NCBI GenBank assembly: GCA_026120185.1
Contig: JANUWF010003379.1
Span: 930,001 to 994,000, forward strand
DNA: 64,000 bases
Source: Voacanga thouarsii
Taxonomy: Eukaryota; Streptophyta; Magnoliopsida; Gentianales; Apocynaceae
Direction: 5' to 3'
Made by a program: the position numbers and the translations under genes. Shown here piece by piece: positions 36,219 through 46,408 of the stretch; positions within the stretch are counted from its first letter, which is position 1, and each line of letters begins with the position of its first letter. Below the pieces are notes generated by a model. The model was not told the DNA's origin. It saw only the letters and a list, made by a program, of their open reading frames with translations, and made no database searches.

Positions 36219-36933
36219 TGTTGCCTTACGAAAAGGAGAGTCGATAGAACTGTCGATTGGCTACTCTTTCAATGAATATAAACCATCCAATAGAATGATG
36301 AATGGATGAGTCAGACCTTTAAAAGACATGGGTTCCTTGAACTTACTATAGAAAGGGTCCAAGAAAGCAGAAATATTGCATGCAAAAGCAAAGTAGAACT
36401 GAACATAGTGTATTTCTATTAAGATGATGGACAAATACAAAAGTATTGGAATTTGAAATCAAAGCAACATAAAATGGAAAGCTTGTAATCAAAGGATAAG
36501 GAAAACTGTAAGGAAAATGTTAACAAAGTTGTAAACAAAAGCTGTAAGAAAAGTTGTAAGGAAAGCGGTAAAAAATGTAGAAAAAAAAGGGAATTGAAAA
36601 TTAAAAGAAAATTTGATAATTTGGTTTGAGACGATTGTTGTTGGGTTCTTCAATCTGGGATCCCTGGTTATTTATACTTGCTGTGGCATGATTGCCGACT
36701 ATTCGAACATGGAGAAAATCCTGCTTCGTAGCCCATCCTTGGCGGTTGAGAACGGTAGTGTCTTGCCGATCGGGCTGCAATGTGGAGGTGACGACTCATC
36801 GGCTCCTGGTTCCGATGCTGACCGAGTACAGCACCTGAAGATTTTCTTGACGTCATCATCCATTTGGCAAAATTCGTAACGGCTTCAGCTAAAAGTTACC
36901 ATTGCAATGGATCGACTAAAGATGACGTCAACA
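36219..36933 (-). repeat. 5' LTR of the Tat element (715 bp)
   Basis: TGTTGCCTTACG...GATGACGTCAACA, the uninterrupted partner of the split LTR at 20,333-22,505. By eye about 10% of positions differ between the two. A TATA-like box (TATAAATAA on the minus strand, 36,668-36,676) is the likely promoter core. A degenerate gtaagraaag minisatellite lies at ~36,495-36,578. Confidence 0.94.
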
Positions 36934-36938
36934 CTATG
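36934..36938. repeat. Right target-site duplication CTATG of the Tat element
   Basis: Identical to 20,328-20,332 and immediately outside the LTR terminus. Confidence 0.95.
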
Positions 36939-38159
36939 TAACAATGATATTAACCAATTATGTACGATAATGATGCAAAGGTTGATTTAACCTCACATAA
37001 AAATGTTATTGTGCAAGGAAGAATAAACGACATCGATTTTAGCAAGTATGCATAAATATGTAAATAATGAATGCATAATCACCAATATCACTAAATTTTT
37101 TCATTTTGACAAGGAAGAAAAAGGCATCCATTTAGTGTCATTAGAACAAAAAATGTCCTCATCTCATTTTTGTAGTTGTAATTTTGTTTAGTCTTACTAG
37201 AACAAAGAATGACGTCAACTCAAATTTGTAGTAGTTGTTGTTAGAGTAGTGAATTTTGTATTTGTTGTTTTAGGTTGTAATGGATACAAACAAATTGAAT
37301 ATCACACTTTAAAACTCTAGTCATGATCTAAAGTTATTTGTTCAATCAATTTACAATCGATTTTGTGATCATGTTCAAAAACTTGAACCCGAATTTGTTT
37401 ATTTCATATATATCAAACTGAAATTTGTAAAAATAATAATTTAAAAATTCTAAAAATTTGAAGTCCAACTAAATTTAAAATAAATAAATATCAATATCAA
37501 CTTTTGTTTTGAAAAGAATAGTTTATATACATCTAAAATATAATGGTTTATATATATATAGTATAATATATATATATAATTAATATACTATATATTATTC
37601 TAAAAGTATTAGAAGAATGAAATTATTATGAAATATTATTTTAATAATTTTTTATTTCTTTTCCGTCAAGACTTTTCAAATACGATAGTCTAAATTTTAA
37701 ATTTTCACAATGGATGTATTCGATTTCATCAATAACTTCATATAGTTAAGATTCATTTGGTTGTCAGAGATAATTTAATTATTTTATAATATTTTGTATT
37801 TTTCTCTCAATCTTTGTTTAAATTTTAATGATTCAGATATCTTAAATTTGATTTGTGTGTTTATTTAATGAAAATTTTACCTAATACTTACCCAATCACC
37901 CACCCCATCATTTGCCTTTTGGCCTTTCTCTTCCCACGTTTCTGAATTCTCCATCTTTTTGTCCCTCTTGCTCCTTCTTCTATTACTCTTTCATCCCGTG
38001 TTTCTCCCTCTTTTATTCCCTTTGTCTTTAAAGAAAAACAGTTTTCTTTCGTTAATTCCAACTTCAAAATAATTCATATGCAGTCAACTAGATAAAATAG
38101 ATTGCCCTGTTTTTGGGTCCTTCTGTGTGGAGAAAATATTGAACGGGTAGTGTAGGCGG
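36939..38159. other. Unassigned AT-rich sequence
   Basis: No gene is supported. A motif tttagtgtcattagaacaaa occurs at ~37,129 and in a related form (tttagtcttactagaacaaa) at ~37,188; the first also occurs just left of the Tat insertion (~20,307). An alternating TA run lies at 37,549-37,580. At 37,895-38,030 there is a CT-rich stretch that could be an untranslated leader of the seipin-like fragment that follows. Confidence 0.5.
37549..37580. repeat. TA-rich simple repeat
   Basis: Alternating tatata blocks interrupted by gtataa. Low-complexity DNA. Confidence 0.8.
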
Positions 38160-38184
38160 CCACTAAATTCCCTTCCAGAGTGGT

Positions 38185-38440
38185 GTGTGGAAGCTTCCAC
38201 TTGCTCAAGAAGGTGTGGATATGTTTTCTTGCAACTGTCTATGTTTGCATAGCTTTAATAGCTATTTTAGTTGCCTTTTTTATTGGGAGTTAGGGTGGTG
38301 CAATTTTGGGTAGAGCAACCTGTGATCATAAAGAAGATTGCGGTTTGATTATACTCAAGTTCACCCCGGGTGGGTTTTTGCAATTGGTGTTGACTATGGT
38401 GGCGTTGAAGGCTACCACAGCTACAGACATTTTATAGGGA
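38185..38440 (+). pseudogene. Seipin-like coding fragment
   Basis: Three plus-strand frames in succession give a recognisable seipin core. First comes a hydrophobic segment GSFHLLKKVWICFLATVYV then CIALIAILVAFFIG (~38,190-38,285). One base-shift later comes GVRVVQFWVEQPVIIKK (~38,285-38,336), and after another shift RFDYTQVHPGWVFAIGVDYG (~38,339-38,400). In plant seipins a transmembrane helix is followed by a VxLW-VEEPV-like and a FDYT-xxHP motif, which matches this order. Seipin is an ER membrane protein that shapes lipid droplets. The two frameshifts within 120 bases and the lack of any continuation indicate a degraded fragment. No repeat termini surround it, so how it arrived is unknown. 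Confidence 0.55.
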
Positions 38441-38795
38441 AAAAAGGTTAGAGGGGTGTCTATAGGCCATACTTTTTTTGTTTCTTTTTGTGCTTGAATC
38501 TAATTATAATAGAGAGATTAGGATTTTTTAGGTACATTAATCATTTCTTCTTTGACTTTTTTTCTTCCTATATAGTTCATTACTTTTTGCTTAATATATA
38601 ATTTACCTATATCAATTAGATGAAATATATAATCATTTAATTATTGGGATAAAATATGTGCGAATTTAGATTATTGAATATCAGTTAGGTGGATTATGAT
38701 TTATAACAAACTTGTATATGGTAACTAACCAATAATATTGACTATTGAAGTTGGATTTTCTTTTCATATGTATAGTTCAAAAGTGAAGGAGGCTT
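38441..38795. other. Unassigned AT-rich sequence up to the chromovirus LTR
   Basis: No coding, repeat or structural feature recognised. It ends with ggctt, the left flank of the chromovirus insertion. Confidence 0.5.
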
Positions 38796-41700
38796 TGTAA
38801 CACCCCATAACATAAGTGCCCAAAAATGGTGGGGATGTCGCCCCATCAAAAGGACCAGGGGTCTTTATAACTAGGAAGAGAAATATCACAAGTCCAAAAT
38901 AATTCAAAAATTATTACAAGTGAAAACAAAGTCTGTAAATATCTCAGATTATATAGAAAGAACAATCCTCAGTCAGGATGCAAAAAATAAAGAAATAAAG
39001 ACAGGAATCTTCAAGTCATGTGCAATCTTTCCAAAGCCGCCAGTTCTTGAAATATGACATAAAATGAGTGTGAGAAATACATCTCAGTAAGCCATGTGTG
39101 CGCTCATGATTGAGTCAAAATAAATTTCATGAATGCACTTTGAAGAGAGTTATTAAAAGTTGATTGCAAGTCAAACATTTTCCATAAACAGAGCGAGTGG
39201 TATCAATCATATCCAAAATCACAATAGTTTGTAATATACAAAACCACTCAAAACAAATGGCTACAAAACCTTGCATCATAACCTTGCCATGAAACCCTAC
39301 ATCATGACAAAAACTGTGAAACCCTGCAACACAGTGTAGTGGGTGTATGGCCTACTAGTTAAGATACTCCTCCATCTATTACCCCAACTTATCGGATGTC
39401 TATCCCAAAATATCAATCTACTTGGACTAAGGTGCTAGCTCAGACAGGCCTGACTCCTAACACTGTCGCCTAATTAAAATCGAGTTCATCTCCTGGAGGT
39501 GGCCACCTATTGAAAAGCTGGCTCGCTCCCTCTCAAGCTAGTGCCAGTAGCCTACCTTTATTGAGTATTTAACATTTTAGTGTATTGATTAGAGTCCAAT
39601 CTCAATGAAAATAATTCCAACAAACTTAGACATGCAAGCATGAATACCAAAATTTTAGTTATAAATTCATTTTGTAATCAAAGTTGTTTTCCATTAAAAT
39701 CATTATTTGTTGGAAACTTTCAAAAACCAGTCAAGGTTGCATTCCAGATATCCATATTATTGACATAATAAACATTTCCAAAATGACTTGCAATTGAGAG
39801 CTTTTATAGCAAACATTTAATGCAAGGACTTACTTGATTACTTAGCCTTACAGATAAGAGGTTCTCCCAATGGTTCATTCAACTGGACTTAGTCCCGTTT
39901 AAAGAAAATATAAAGACTATGTCACAATATTCTCTATGACCTTTAAACAGGCACAGAATCCAAAATAGTCTAACTACTATCATCTTGACATCAAATAGTT
40001 CAAAGCAACCAACTTCTTCACCTCAAATGTAGCATGCCAAACATGGAATACATCATGCCACCCAAACAAAGTAAATTAAAACAATCTCCAAAGAATGGGT
40101 TCTAGAAACTAAAACCGACTAAATACTTTATTAAATAAATATCTAGATACCTTCAAATAAATAAACAAACAAATATTTAACTAATTAAATTAAAAATAAC
40201 TAAATAAATAGTTAAATAAAAAATTAATTAAATAATTATATAGATAAGAAATTAATTAATTAGATAAATAAATAAGTAAAGAAATATTTAATTAAATAAA
40301 TAGTAAATAAATAAATAAATAAAATAAGTAAATGAAAAACCAAGTACGTAAGGCATGAAATTAAAATAAGTTAATAAATAATTAAATTAATTTGCAACAA
40401 ATAAAACCATAAAGGATTCATTTTAACATACTTTTTTATCTTTGAAAAGGGGTTATTGAATAGAGATTCTATGAAACAATTATTAACAAAGGTTGTACCC
40501 AGATATTAGCAAGATAATTTATAAACCTTGAGTTTTAAAGTACTAATGACCATATTAACAAATAAATAATAGTTTTAGAACTAATTTTAATTGATAAATG
40601 GTTTCAAACGTAAGTTTCGTTAAACTGCAGATTTACATAATCATACAACATCAGAAAAAATGACTTTAGAGACAAAGTTAACTGAATCCATAGCCATCAA
40701 TTACAAAAATCAATAGCTCTACTTACAAACCCAATAATCCAGGAAGACTTCACAAAATACAGTTAACAATATAATCCATAAGAAGACATTTCGACATCTC
40801 ATCTCCCCTACTGCCTGCAAGCTTTAACTCCAAAGAAAACCCAGAGCCTTAAACAACAACCCATAAACTATAATCATGCTCCAATAGCAAAACAACAATA
40901 ATCGCAAATGAAGTTAGGTGGGTCATCATCAAACCTCATGCTAAACTACTTTGTCACAAAAATAAATTAACAGCCTATAATCGAGAAAGAAAGAAGGAAA
41001 TAGGAAGGAGAAGGAAATAGGAAGGATTCAGAATATTACTTGTAGATAGGAGTCTTCTGGTCACGAAAGTTCGCAGGTCCTAAGCCAATAATGGGAAGTA
41101 AACCATGGCCTCAAAAGATTGTTGATTAGAGGAAAAGAAAAATTTGTAGACGAGCTTTGGCTGTGTGCAGTTTTCATTTAATAGATAAAGAGAGAAAATC
41201 AGAAAAGTGATGAGGGAGAGTTTGTGATATGCTCAACAAATCTGATCTGGAGCATAGCTAGCTGCCTAGAAATCTGCAAAGCCGGGCACAGGTAGGGCAT
41301 AGCCATGCCAGGCTATGCACAACCTCCCAAGGCTTTGCACCAGCCTCCCAAGGTTTGATGCAATTTTTTTTTTTAAATCAAAAGTCAATCCTTTTTATAC
41401 ATAAAATAATTTCCCTATTAAACATATATATTTTTCTTTTTTTTCGACGAGTTCAAAGGACTTTAAACATTATTTTTTTTAACAAACAAAATTATTTAGA
41501 AAAAATTAAAACATTTTAGATTTCAACTTAGGAAAAAAAGAAAAAGAAAATGCCTTTAATATGTGTGTGTGTGTGTGTGTGTGTGTGTATTCCTTTATTT
41601 TCACAATAATTAATAACAAAACAACACGTTAATATTTTGGAAGAAAGGAATTAAATTACAAACAACAAAAGTATTACCTACAGAAAATAAAGAAAATAAT

Positions 41701-42143
41701 TTTTATAAATTTTTGATTAAATACCATAAAGTAAAATTTAACTCACCAAGCTGTCTTTAGGCCGAGGAAACAAAAAAGAAATGAATAGGAAAAAATTTAG
41801 AGGAGTTGGGATTCGAACTCAAATCACCAAGGAATATAATCTATTTTTTAACCACTTTGACCACAATAACTCTTGTGTCCTTTTCCCCAACAAATTACCT
41901 TCACTCTCCCATCTAGACCTCACACATGCTCCCAACCACCCTAAATTCATCACAATTCACTCCATTCAAGGGCAAAGAAACCAGGTTACTAAATGAACCC
42001 AAACACAAACAAGTACAAGAACAAACACACATATCCACATACAAACAACCATAAAGTAATTCGGATTACTACCAAAATTTAAATGTTCATGCAAGATGTT
42101 ATGCTATGCACTCTCATTCTCCATTCCAAGGTTAGGGTTTACA
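38796..42143 (-). repeat. 3' LTR of the chromovirus element (3,348 bp)
   Basis: Begins TGTAACACCCCATAAC and ends GGTTAGGGTTTACA in plus view. Compared with the other LTR it lacks 11 bases next to this inner terminus (TGTAA-ACCC instead of TGTAATACCCATCTAAACCC on the minus strand) and about 300 bases of GC-rich sequence near 41,240. It contains an AAAT/TAAAT-rich low-complexity zone (~40,130-40,345) and a TG dinucleotide run (41,561-41,588). Confidence 0.93.
41561..41588. repeat. TG dinucleotide microsatellite
   Basis: About 13 uninterrupted tg units. The matching place in the other LTR (~49,456-49,490) has only short tg and ta runs, so it expanded after the LTRs separated. Confidence 0.9.
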
Positions 42144-42154
42144 TCCTTCCCTGC
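42144..42154 (-). other. Polypurine tract of the chromovirus element
   Basis: Minus strand GCAGGGAAGGA directly abuts the TGTAAACCC end of the 3' LTR, the expected site of plus-strand priming. Confidence 0.7.
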
Positions 42155-42195
42155 TTAAAGAAATTTCATCCCGAAATTTAGGGTATCGCACCTTA

Positions 42196-43450
42196 CAACA
42201 AATTCGAATACTTTTGCGTCATCCATTCCTCTGTTTCCCAAGTAGCATCTTATGTGCTATGATGTATCCACATAAACTTTACCATAGGAATCTACTTACT
42301 TCGAAGCATCTTAATACTCCTACCTAAAATCTTTACTGGCTTCTCGACATAGCTCAGATCGGGTTGTAGTATCAATTGTTCCTTGTTTAGTACATGCTCT
42401 GGATTGGGATGATACTTCTTCAATTGTGATACATGGAACACATTGTGAATTCTCGTTAAACCTTCTTGTAAATCCAATCGATAAGCCACTGGTCTGATCC
42501 TTTCAACTATTGAAAATATCCTTAAATACCTCGGACTCAGCATCCCCCTTTTTGAATGCTTTAGAATTCCCCGACTAGGGGTTAACTTCATGAAAGTCTG
42601 ATCCCCCACTTGAAACTCCAATTCTCATCTCCTGTTTTCCATGTAACTCTTCTATGACTCTGAGTTGCCTTCAATCTTTCTTTTATCACCCTAACTTTGT
42701 TTGTTATCTCTTGTATATTTACCTCCCTTGATTTGCCAACTCGGCCCTCTTCCATCCAACCCCAAAATAAAGGTACCTAACACTTCCTCCCAATAAGGCT
42801 TCGTATAAAACCATATCTATTTATGCCTGATAACTATTATTATATGCCAGCTCCGTATAGGTTAATGAATCGATCTACTTGTCTTCAAAATCTAAAATAC
42901 ACACCCTCAACATGTCCTCTAAAATTTGGATAACCCTTTCAGACTGTCCATCAGTTTGAGAATGTATTGTGGTACTAAACTTCAATAATGAGCCTATAGA
43001 TTCCTAAAATTTACTCCAAAATCTCGAAGTGAACCTAGGGTTTCGATACGATACAATATTTGATAGTACCCAGTAAAGCCTTACAATCTCCCGTGTATAA
43101 GTTTGGGCCAACTTCTCTATCGAGTCCCTCACGTTCACCAGTATAAAATACGCAGATTTGGTTAATCAATCCATGACCACCCAAATTGTGCCTTTTTGTG
43201 ACTTGGCCATGGGTAATCCTATGACAAAGTCAATGGTCACTTTTCTCCTATTTCCACTTTGGAATAGGTAAAGGTTGCAACAATCCCGTGACTTCTTATA
43301 TTCCGCCTTGACCTTTCAACAAGTCAAGCACATTGCCACAAACTGCATTATTTCATTCTTTATTCCAATCCACAAATATGCCTTCTTTAAATCTTGATAC
43401 ATACTTCTCCTGGATGAATGTCATACTTACTTCTGTGTGCTTCCTCTAAT
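42196..43450 (-). pseudogene. Chromovirus integrase with chromodomain-like tail
   Basis: The zinc-binding region reads EAHRSKYDIHPGEV (~43,400-43,445) and, after a frameshift, FVAMCLTC (~43,315-43,340). The core has VTIDFVIGLPMAKSQKGTIW with the first catalytic Asp (~43,185-43,245). The second Asp is lost: SNIVSYRNPRFTSRFW (~43,015-43,062) where the family has VSDRDPRF. The third motif, HSQTDGQSERVIQ, keeps its Glu (~42,925-42,965). The C-terminal part (42,292-42,621) reads EFQVGDQTFMKLTPSRG, RIHNVFHVSQLKKYHP and VEKPVKILGRSIKMLRSK, and past a stop IPMVKFMWIHH...ATWETEEWM (~42,205-42,290), the chromodomain-like ending. That tail normally targets integration to marked chromatin. Stops and the lost Asp make it inactive. 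Confidence 0.92.
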
Positions 43451-44150
43451 ATCCTTTTCCTCAACCCCTAATCCTGCAGCATGCAAATCCGATTGTGAAA
43501 ATACAACACTCCTTTCTCATCTATTCGAAAATCCTAACCTCGATCTTTTTTTCCTTAAAAGCTTGGAATTCTGTGCTGCTCTTCCATGCTTTACTTCGGG
43601 CACCAATCTCAAATTACTGATACGGATTTTTCCCTTATATACAGCTATGTACTGTTCTAATAATTCTTGCACCACTCGAACTTCTTGTATTCGTATACTA
43701 GCCATCTTAACCTTTCTTCTCAGTGTGTTTGCCGCTACATTAGTTTTCCTTGGATGATAGTTTATAGGATATTTGTATTCCTCTAGGAACTCTATCCACC
43801 TTTATTGCCTAAGGTTCAAGTCTTTCTGCGTGAAAATATACTTAAGGCTCTTATCATCAGTGAACACTTCATAGTCTACTCCGTATAGATAATGTCACTA
43901 TTTCTTCAAAGTAAACACTATAGCTGTAAGCTCCAGATAATGAGTTGGGTAATTGACTCCGTGTTTCCTTGAAGCATAGGATATCACATTCTTTTCTTGC
44001 ATCAAGACCACTCCCAAACCCTTCTTTGATGCGTCTGTATATAAGGCGTAAAGTTTATCCCCTTCAGGTAGGGTCAATACAAGGGTCATAATTAATCTTC
44101 TCTTGAGCTATTGAAAGCTTTTCTCACACTTTTCGTTCCAAATAAAATAG
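43451..44150 (-). pseudogene. Chromovirus RNase H and linker to integrase
   Basis: RNase H is seen at 43,898-44,089 as [20 protein letters not shown] and [20 protein letters not shown], including the TDAS motif with its Asp. It continues through stops toward a linker segment at 43,517-43,705 (VRVVQELLEQYIAVYKGKIR). Its job would be to remove the RNA strand during cDNA synthesis. The frame is interrupted repeatedly. Confidence 0.85.
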
Positions 44151-44189
44151 TACGTCATTCCTTAATAGTCGAGTCATTGGAGAGGCTAG

Positions 44190-45059
44190 GGATGAAAAAC
44201 TCTTGATAAATCGGCAATAGTACCCAGTCAAACCTAGGAAGCTACGAATCTCGATAACACTCTCCGGTTACTTCCAATTTGCTGAGCTTCCACTTTCATA
44301 GGATCCATCTTAATACCATCCTTGGGCACCATATACCCAAGGAATGACACTGAGTCCAACCAGAACTTGCATTTGCTAAATTTAGCAGAGAGCTCATGTT
44401 CTCTCAGCTTCCTAAAACCAGTCTCAAATCCTAAGCATGCTCCTCAGGATTTTTGGAATAAACAAGAATATCATCGATGAATACCACAATGCATTTATCC
44501 ATATAGGGCTATAAAACTCTGTACATCAAGTCCATAAACACCACAGGAGCATTGGTTACCCCAAATGGAATCACTACAAATTCATAATGTCCATACCTTG
44601 TGTAAAAAGCAGTCTTAGGTATATCCTCCTCCTTAATTCTCACTTGATAATATCCTTGTCGCAAGTCCAACTTGGAGTAATAGCTGGATCCTTATAATTG
44701 ATTGCATAGCTCATCTATCAGAGGTAGCAGATATTTGTTCTTGATCGTTAGGTTATTCAAACCTCTATAATCAATGCAGAGCCTCAGCGTCCCATCCTTC
44801 TTCTTCACGAATAACACATGTGCTCCCCATGGTGACGTGCTTGGTCTAATATATCCTTGAACCACCAATTCCTCTAGTTATTCCTTCAACCCTTCAACTT
44901 CGTAGGGGCCATTCGATATGGCGTTCTTGAAACTGGCTCAGCCCCTGGTACCAAGTCTACAGTGAACTCGACTTCCTGAGAAGATGGAAGGGATGTAAGT
45001 TCAGTAGGGAAAATATCCTGAAATTCCTTTACTATCTCGGTATTCTCTAAAGTACACTG
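44190..45059 (-). pseudogene. Chromovirus reverse transcriptase
   Basis: Reads on the minus strand: VKEFQDIFPTELTSLP, GAEPVSRTPYRMAPTKLKG (44,886-45,030), then after a stop [20 protein letters not shown] (~44,800-44,860), [17 protein letters not shown] (~44,740-44,795), [14 protein letters not shown] (~44,645-44,690), [20 protein letters not shown] (~44,565-44,625) and the active site [17 protein letters not shown] (~44,445-44,490, FIDD codons at 44,470-44,481). Catalytic Asp residues are present, but stops at several points and a decayed thumb region end its coding capacity. Confidence 0.92.
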
Positions 45060-45515
45060 ATCCTTAGACCTATTTATCAGGTATGCCAAGTATCCCGTGT
45101 ACCCTTTCTTCAGTATCTTTCTAGCCTTCATCCTAACTATTAAAAATTTCAACTCCTTCACACACTTCCCATTAAATTCTAACACATCATATCCTAGTCT
45201 AACAAATTGTACCATTTTGACCTTGTAGTTAACCCTAGCTCCATGCTTAGCCAACCAGTCTATATCTAAAATTAAGTCATAATCCTTGATAGGCAAAACT
45301 ATGAGGTTTGCTTTCAGAACATCCTTTCCCACCTTAATTTCACATCCTTGCATTAGTTTTCCCACCTCTACCATTTTCTCTAAAGGGGTATTCACCAGCA
45401 GGGTATAGGGTAGTTCATTCCCATCCTAACCGAAATGTCGTGCACAAGATTCATTTACATATGAATGAGTGGATCCAGGGTCTATAAGCACATTAACAGT
45501 ATAATCGTGAGTCAT
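45060..45515 (-). pseudogene. Chromovirus aspartic protease
   Basis: The active-site segment reads VNVLIDPGSTHSYVNESCA (DPGST codons at 45,469-45,483), replacing the usual DSGAT-like motif by a form common in plant chromoviruses. After one stop the fold continues LVNTPLEKMVEVGKLMQGCE, LIVLPIKDYDLILDIDWLAK and LEFNGKCVKELKFLIV. It runs in frame into the start of RT. It would cleave the Gag-Pol polyprotein. The upstream gag zinc knuckle expected before it is not seen. Confidence 0.88.
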
Positions 45516-45829
45516 AAAACATTACCAAAAGGTGAGTAAGTATGCAGGTATGACATGCTCATAAATCGTACAAACAAGTCATGAACATCTCAAAGTGCAA
45601 AATATCAAATTCAACTTATGCAAAATTACAAATCAAACTGGGAAAAAAAAAATTATCTAGAAGAGATAAACTTGCTTTTATTTAAATTGTATAGTTTCAA
45701 CAAAAGAAAAGAGAGGCATGTGGAGTATCCTCATAGAACATGAAAAAAAATTCTACCACATCACCTAACAAAAAAACACCCATTTATTGAATGAAATGAA
45801 ATATGGGTCTTCTACACTTCACCACCAAA
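45516..45829. other. Non-coding stretch inside the chromovirus element
   Basis: AT-rich, with stops in every minus-strand frame. Gag would be expected around here; it seems deleted or unrecognisably decayed. Confidence 0.5.
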
Positions 45830-46264
45830 TCAGTTTAAACTCCTCACTCACTCATTTTCCCCTTGGTATCCCTAGCATTTAGCTCAACAAGCCAACCCCT
45901 AGCATGTTTGAAAAAGTCTATCCCTTTTCCATCTACGAAACCCAAGGTCCAGGACTCCCTAGTGACCCTACCATCACTCTCTACAGCCTCAATGGGTCTT
46001 CTGGAACTCTCTGCTTCCATGAACCCTGTTCTCAGCCTTACTTTCCTAACTCACTCCTGCCACTGTTCCATGAACTCCTCATACTTGCTCCTAGGTGCCT
46101 CAAACTCTAGATCTCCCAGATCATTGCTATCTTGGGTTTGGTCATTTTCCTGGGCAGCTAACTCAGGGTCTTCTACCTCTACCTATTTCGACTCCTCCAG
46201 CTCAAACTCAGACTCAGATGGGGAAGAGGAATTGGTAGTGGTCGTGCATTATGACCACGAATGA
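45830..46264 (-). pseudogene. Acidic coding-like segment, possible gag remnant
   Basis: One minus-strand frame is nearly open and reads SSPSESEFELEES, VEVEDPELAAQENDQTQDSN, LGDLEFEAPRSKYEEFMEQW, ESSRRPIEAVESDGRVTRES and WTLGFVDGKGIDFFKHARGW, with two stops. It is strongly acidic and has no zinc knuckle, and I do not recognise it as a standard chromovirus gag. By position (between the primer site and protease) it should be the N-terminal coding part. It could instead be captured sequence. Plus-strand open frames over the same bases are shadows. Confidence 0.45.
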
Positions 46265-46389
46265 AAGGCCAATCTTTTATCATATGTGGGAATCCTCTAG
46301 CCATTATAATTACAATCAACACCAAAATTTAGTAGGAAATTTAAACACTTAAGCAAGAAATCTCATCAATCATATGCACCTTGCCTAAA

Positions 46390-46406
46390 CCTAGTTTATG
46401 ATACTA
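46390..46406 (-). other. Degenerate tRNA-iMet-type primer-binding site
   Basis: Next to the 5' LTR the minus strand reads TAGTATCATAAAC, two bases inside the LTR end. The usual initiator-Met site begins TGGTATCAGAGC, so TAGTATCA is one change away over the first eight bases. Confidence 0.6.
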
Positions 46407-46408
46407 CT

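Larger units (their letters stand above)
20333..36933 (-). mobile_element. Tat-lineage Ty3/Gypsy LTR retrotransposon with nested insertions
   Basis: One insertion of 16.6 kb bounded by CTATG duplications. It reads on the minus strand from the 5' LTR (36,219-36,933) through the primer site, gag, protease, RT, RNase H, archaeal-type RNase H and integrase, to a purine tract and the 3' LTR. LTR ends are TGTTG...CAACA. The second RNase H (FDGSS, ISNNQAKYNALI, GDSQ) is diagnostic of the plant Tat lineage. An antisense plant mobile domain ORF lies between integrase and the 3' LTR. Removing the nested solo LTR (~1.45 kb) and the satellite block with one 506-bp flank (~4.44 kb) leaves about 10.7 kb. 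All coding parts carry stops and frameshifts. The LTRs differ by roughly 10% by eye, so it is an old insertion. Confidence 0.95.

Noticed and set aside
20333..36933. Two separate Gypsy elements (left piece 20.3-28.9 kb, right piece 32.8-36.9 kb)
   Set aside because: CTATG duplications match across the outer ends, the LTRs pair, and the domain order is continuous with only a 506-bp overlap.
43437..43757. Plus-strand 106-codon open frame
   Set aside because: Shadow of the RNase H-integrase linker on the minus strand.
45863..46264. Plus-strand 133-codon open frame
   Set aside because: Ser/Pro-rich shadow of the acidic minus-strand frame; position within the minus-strand element argues for the minus strand.
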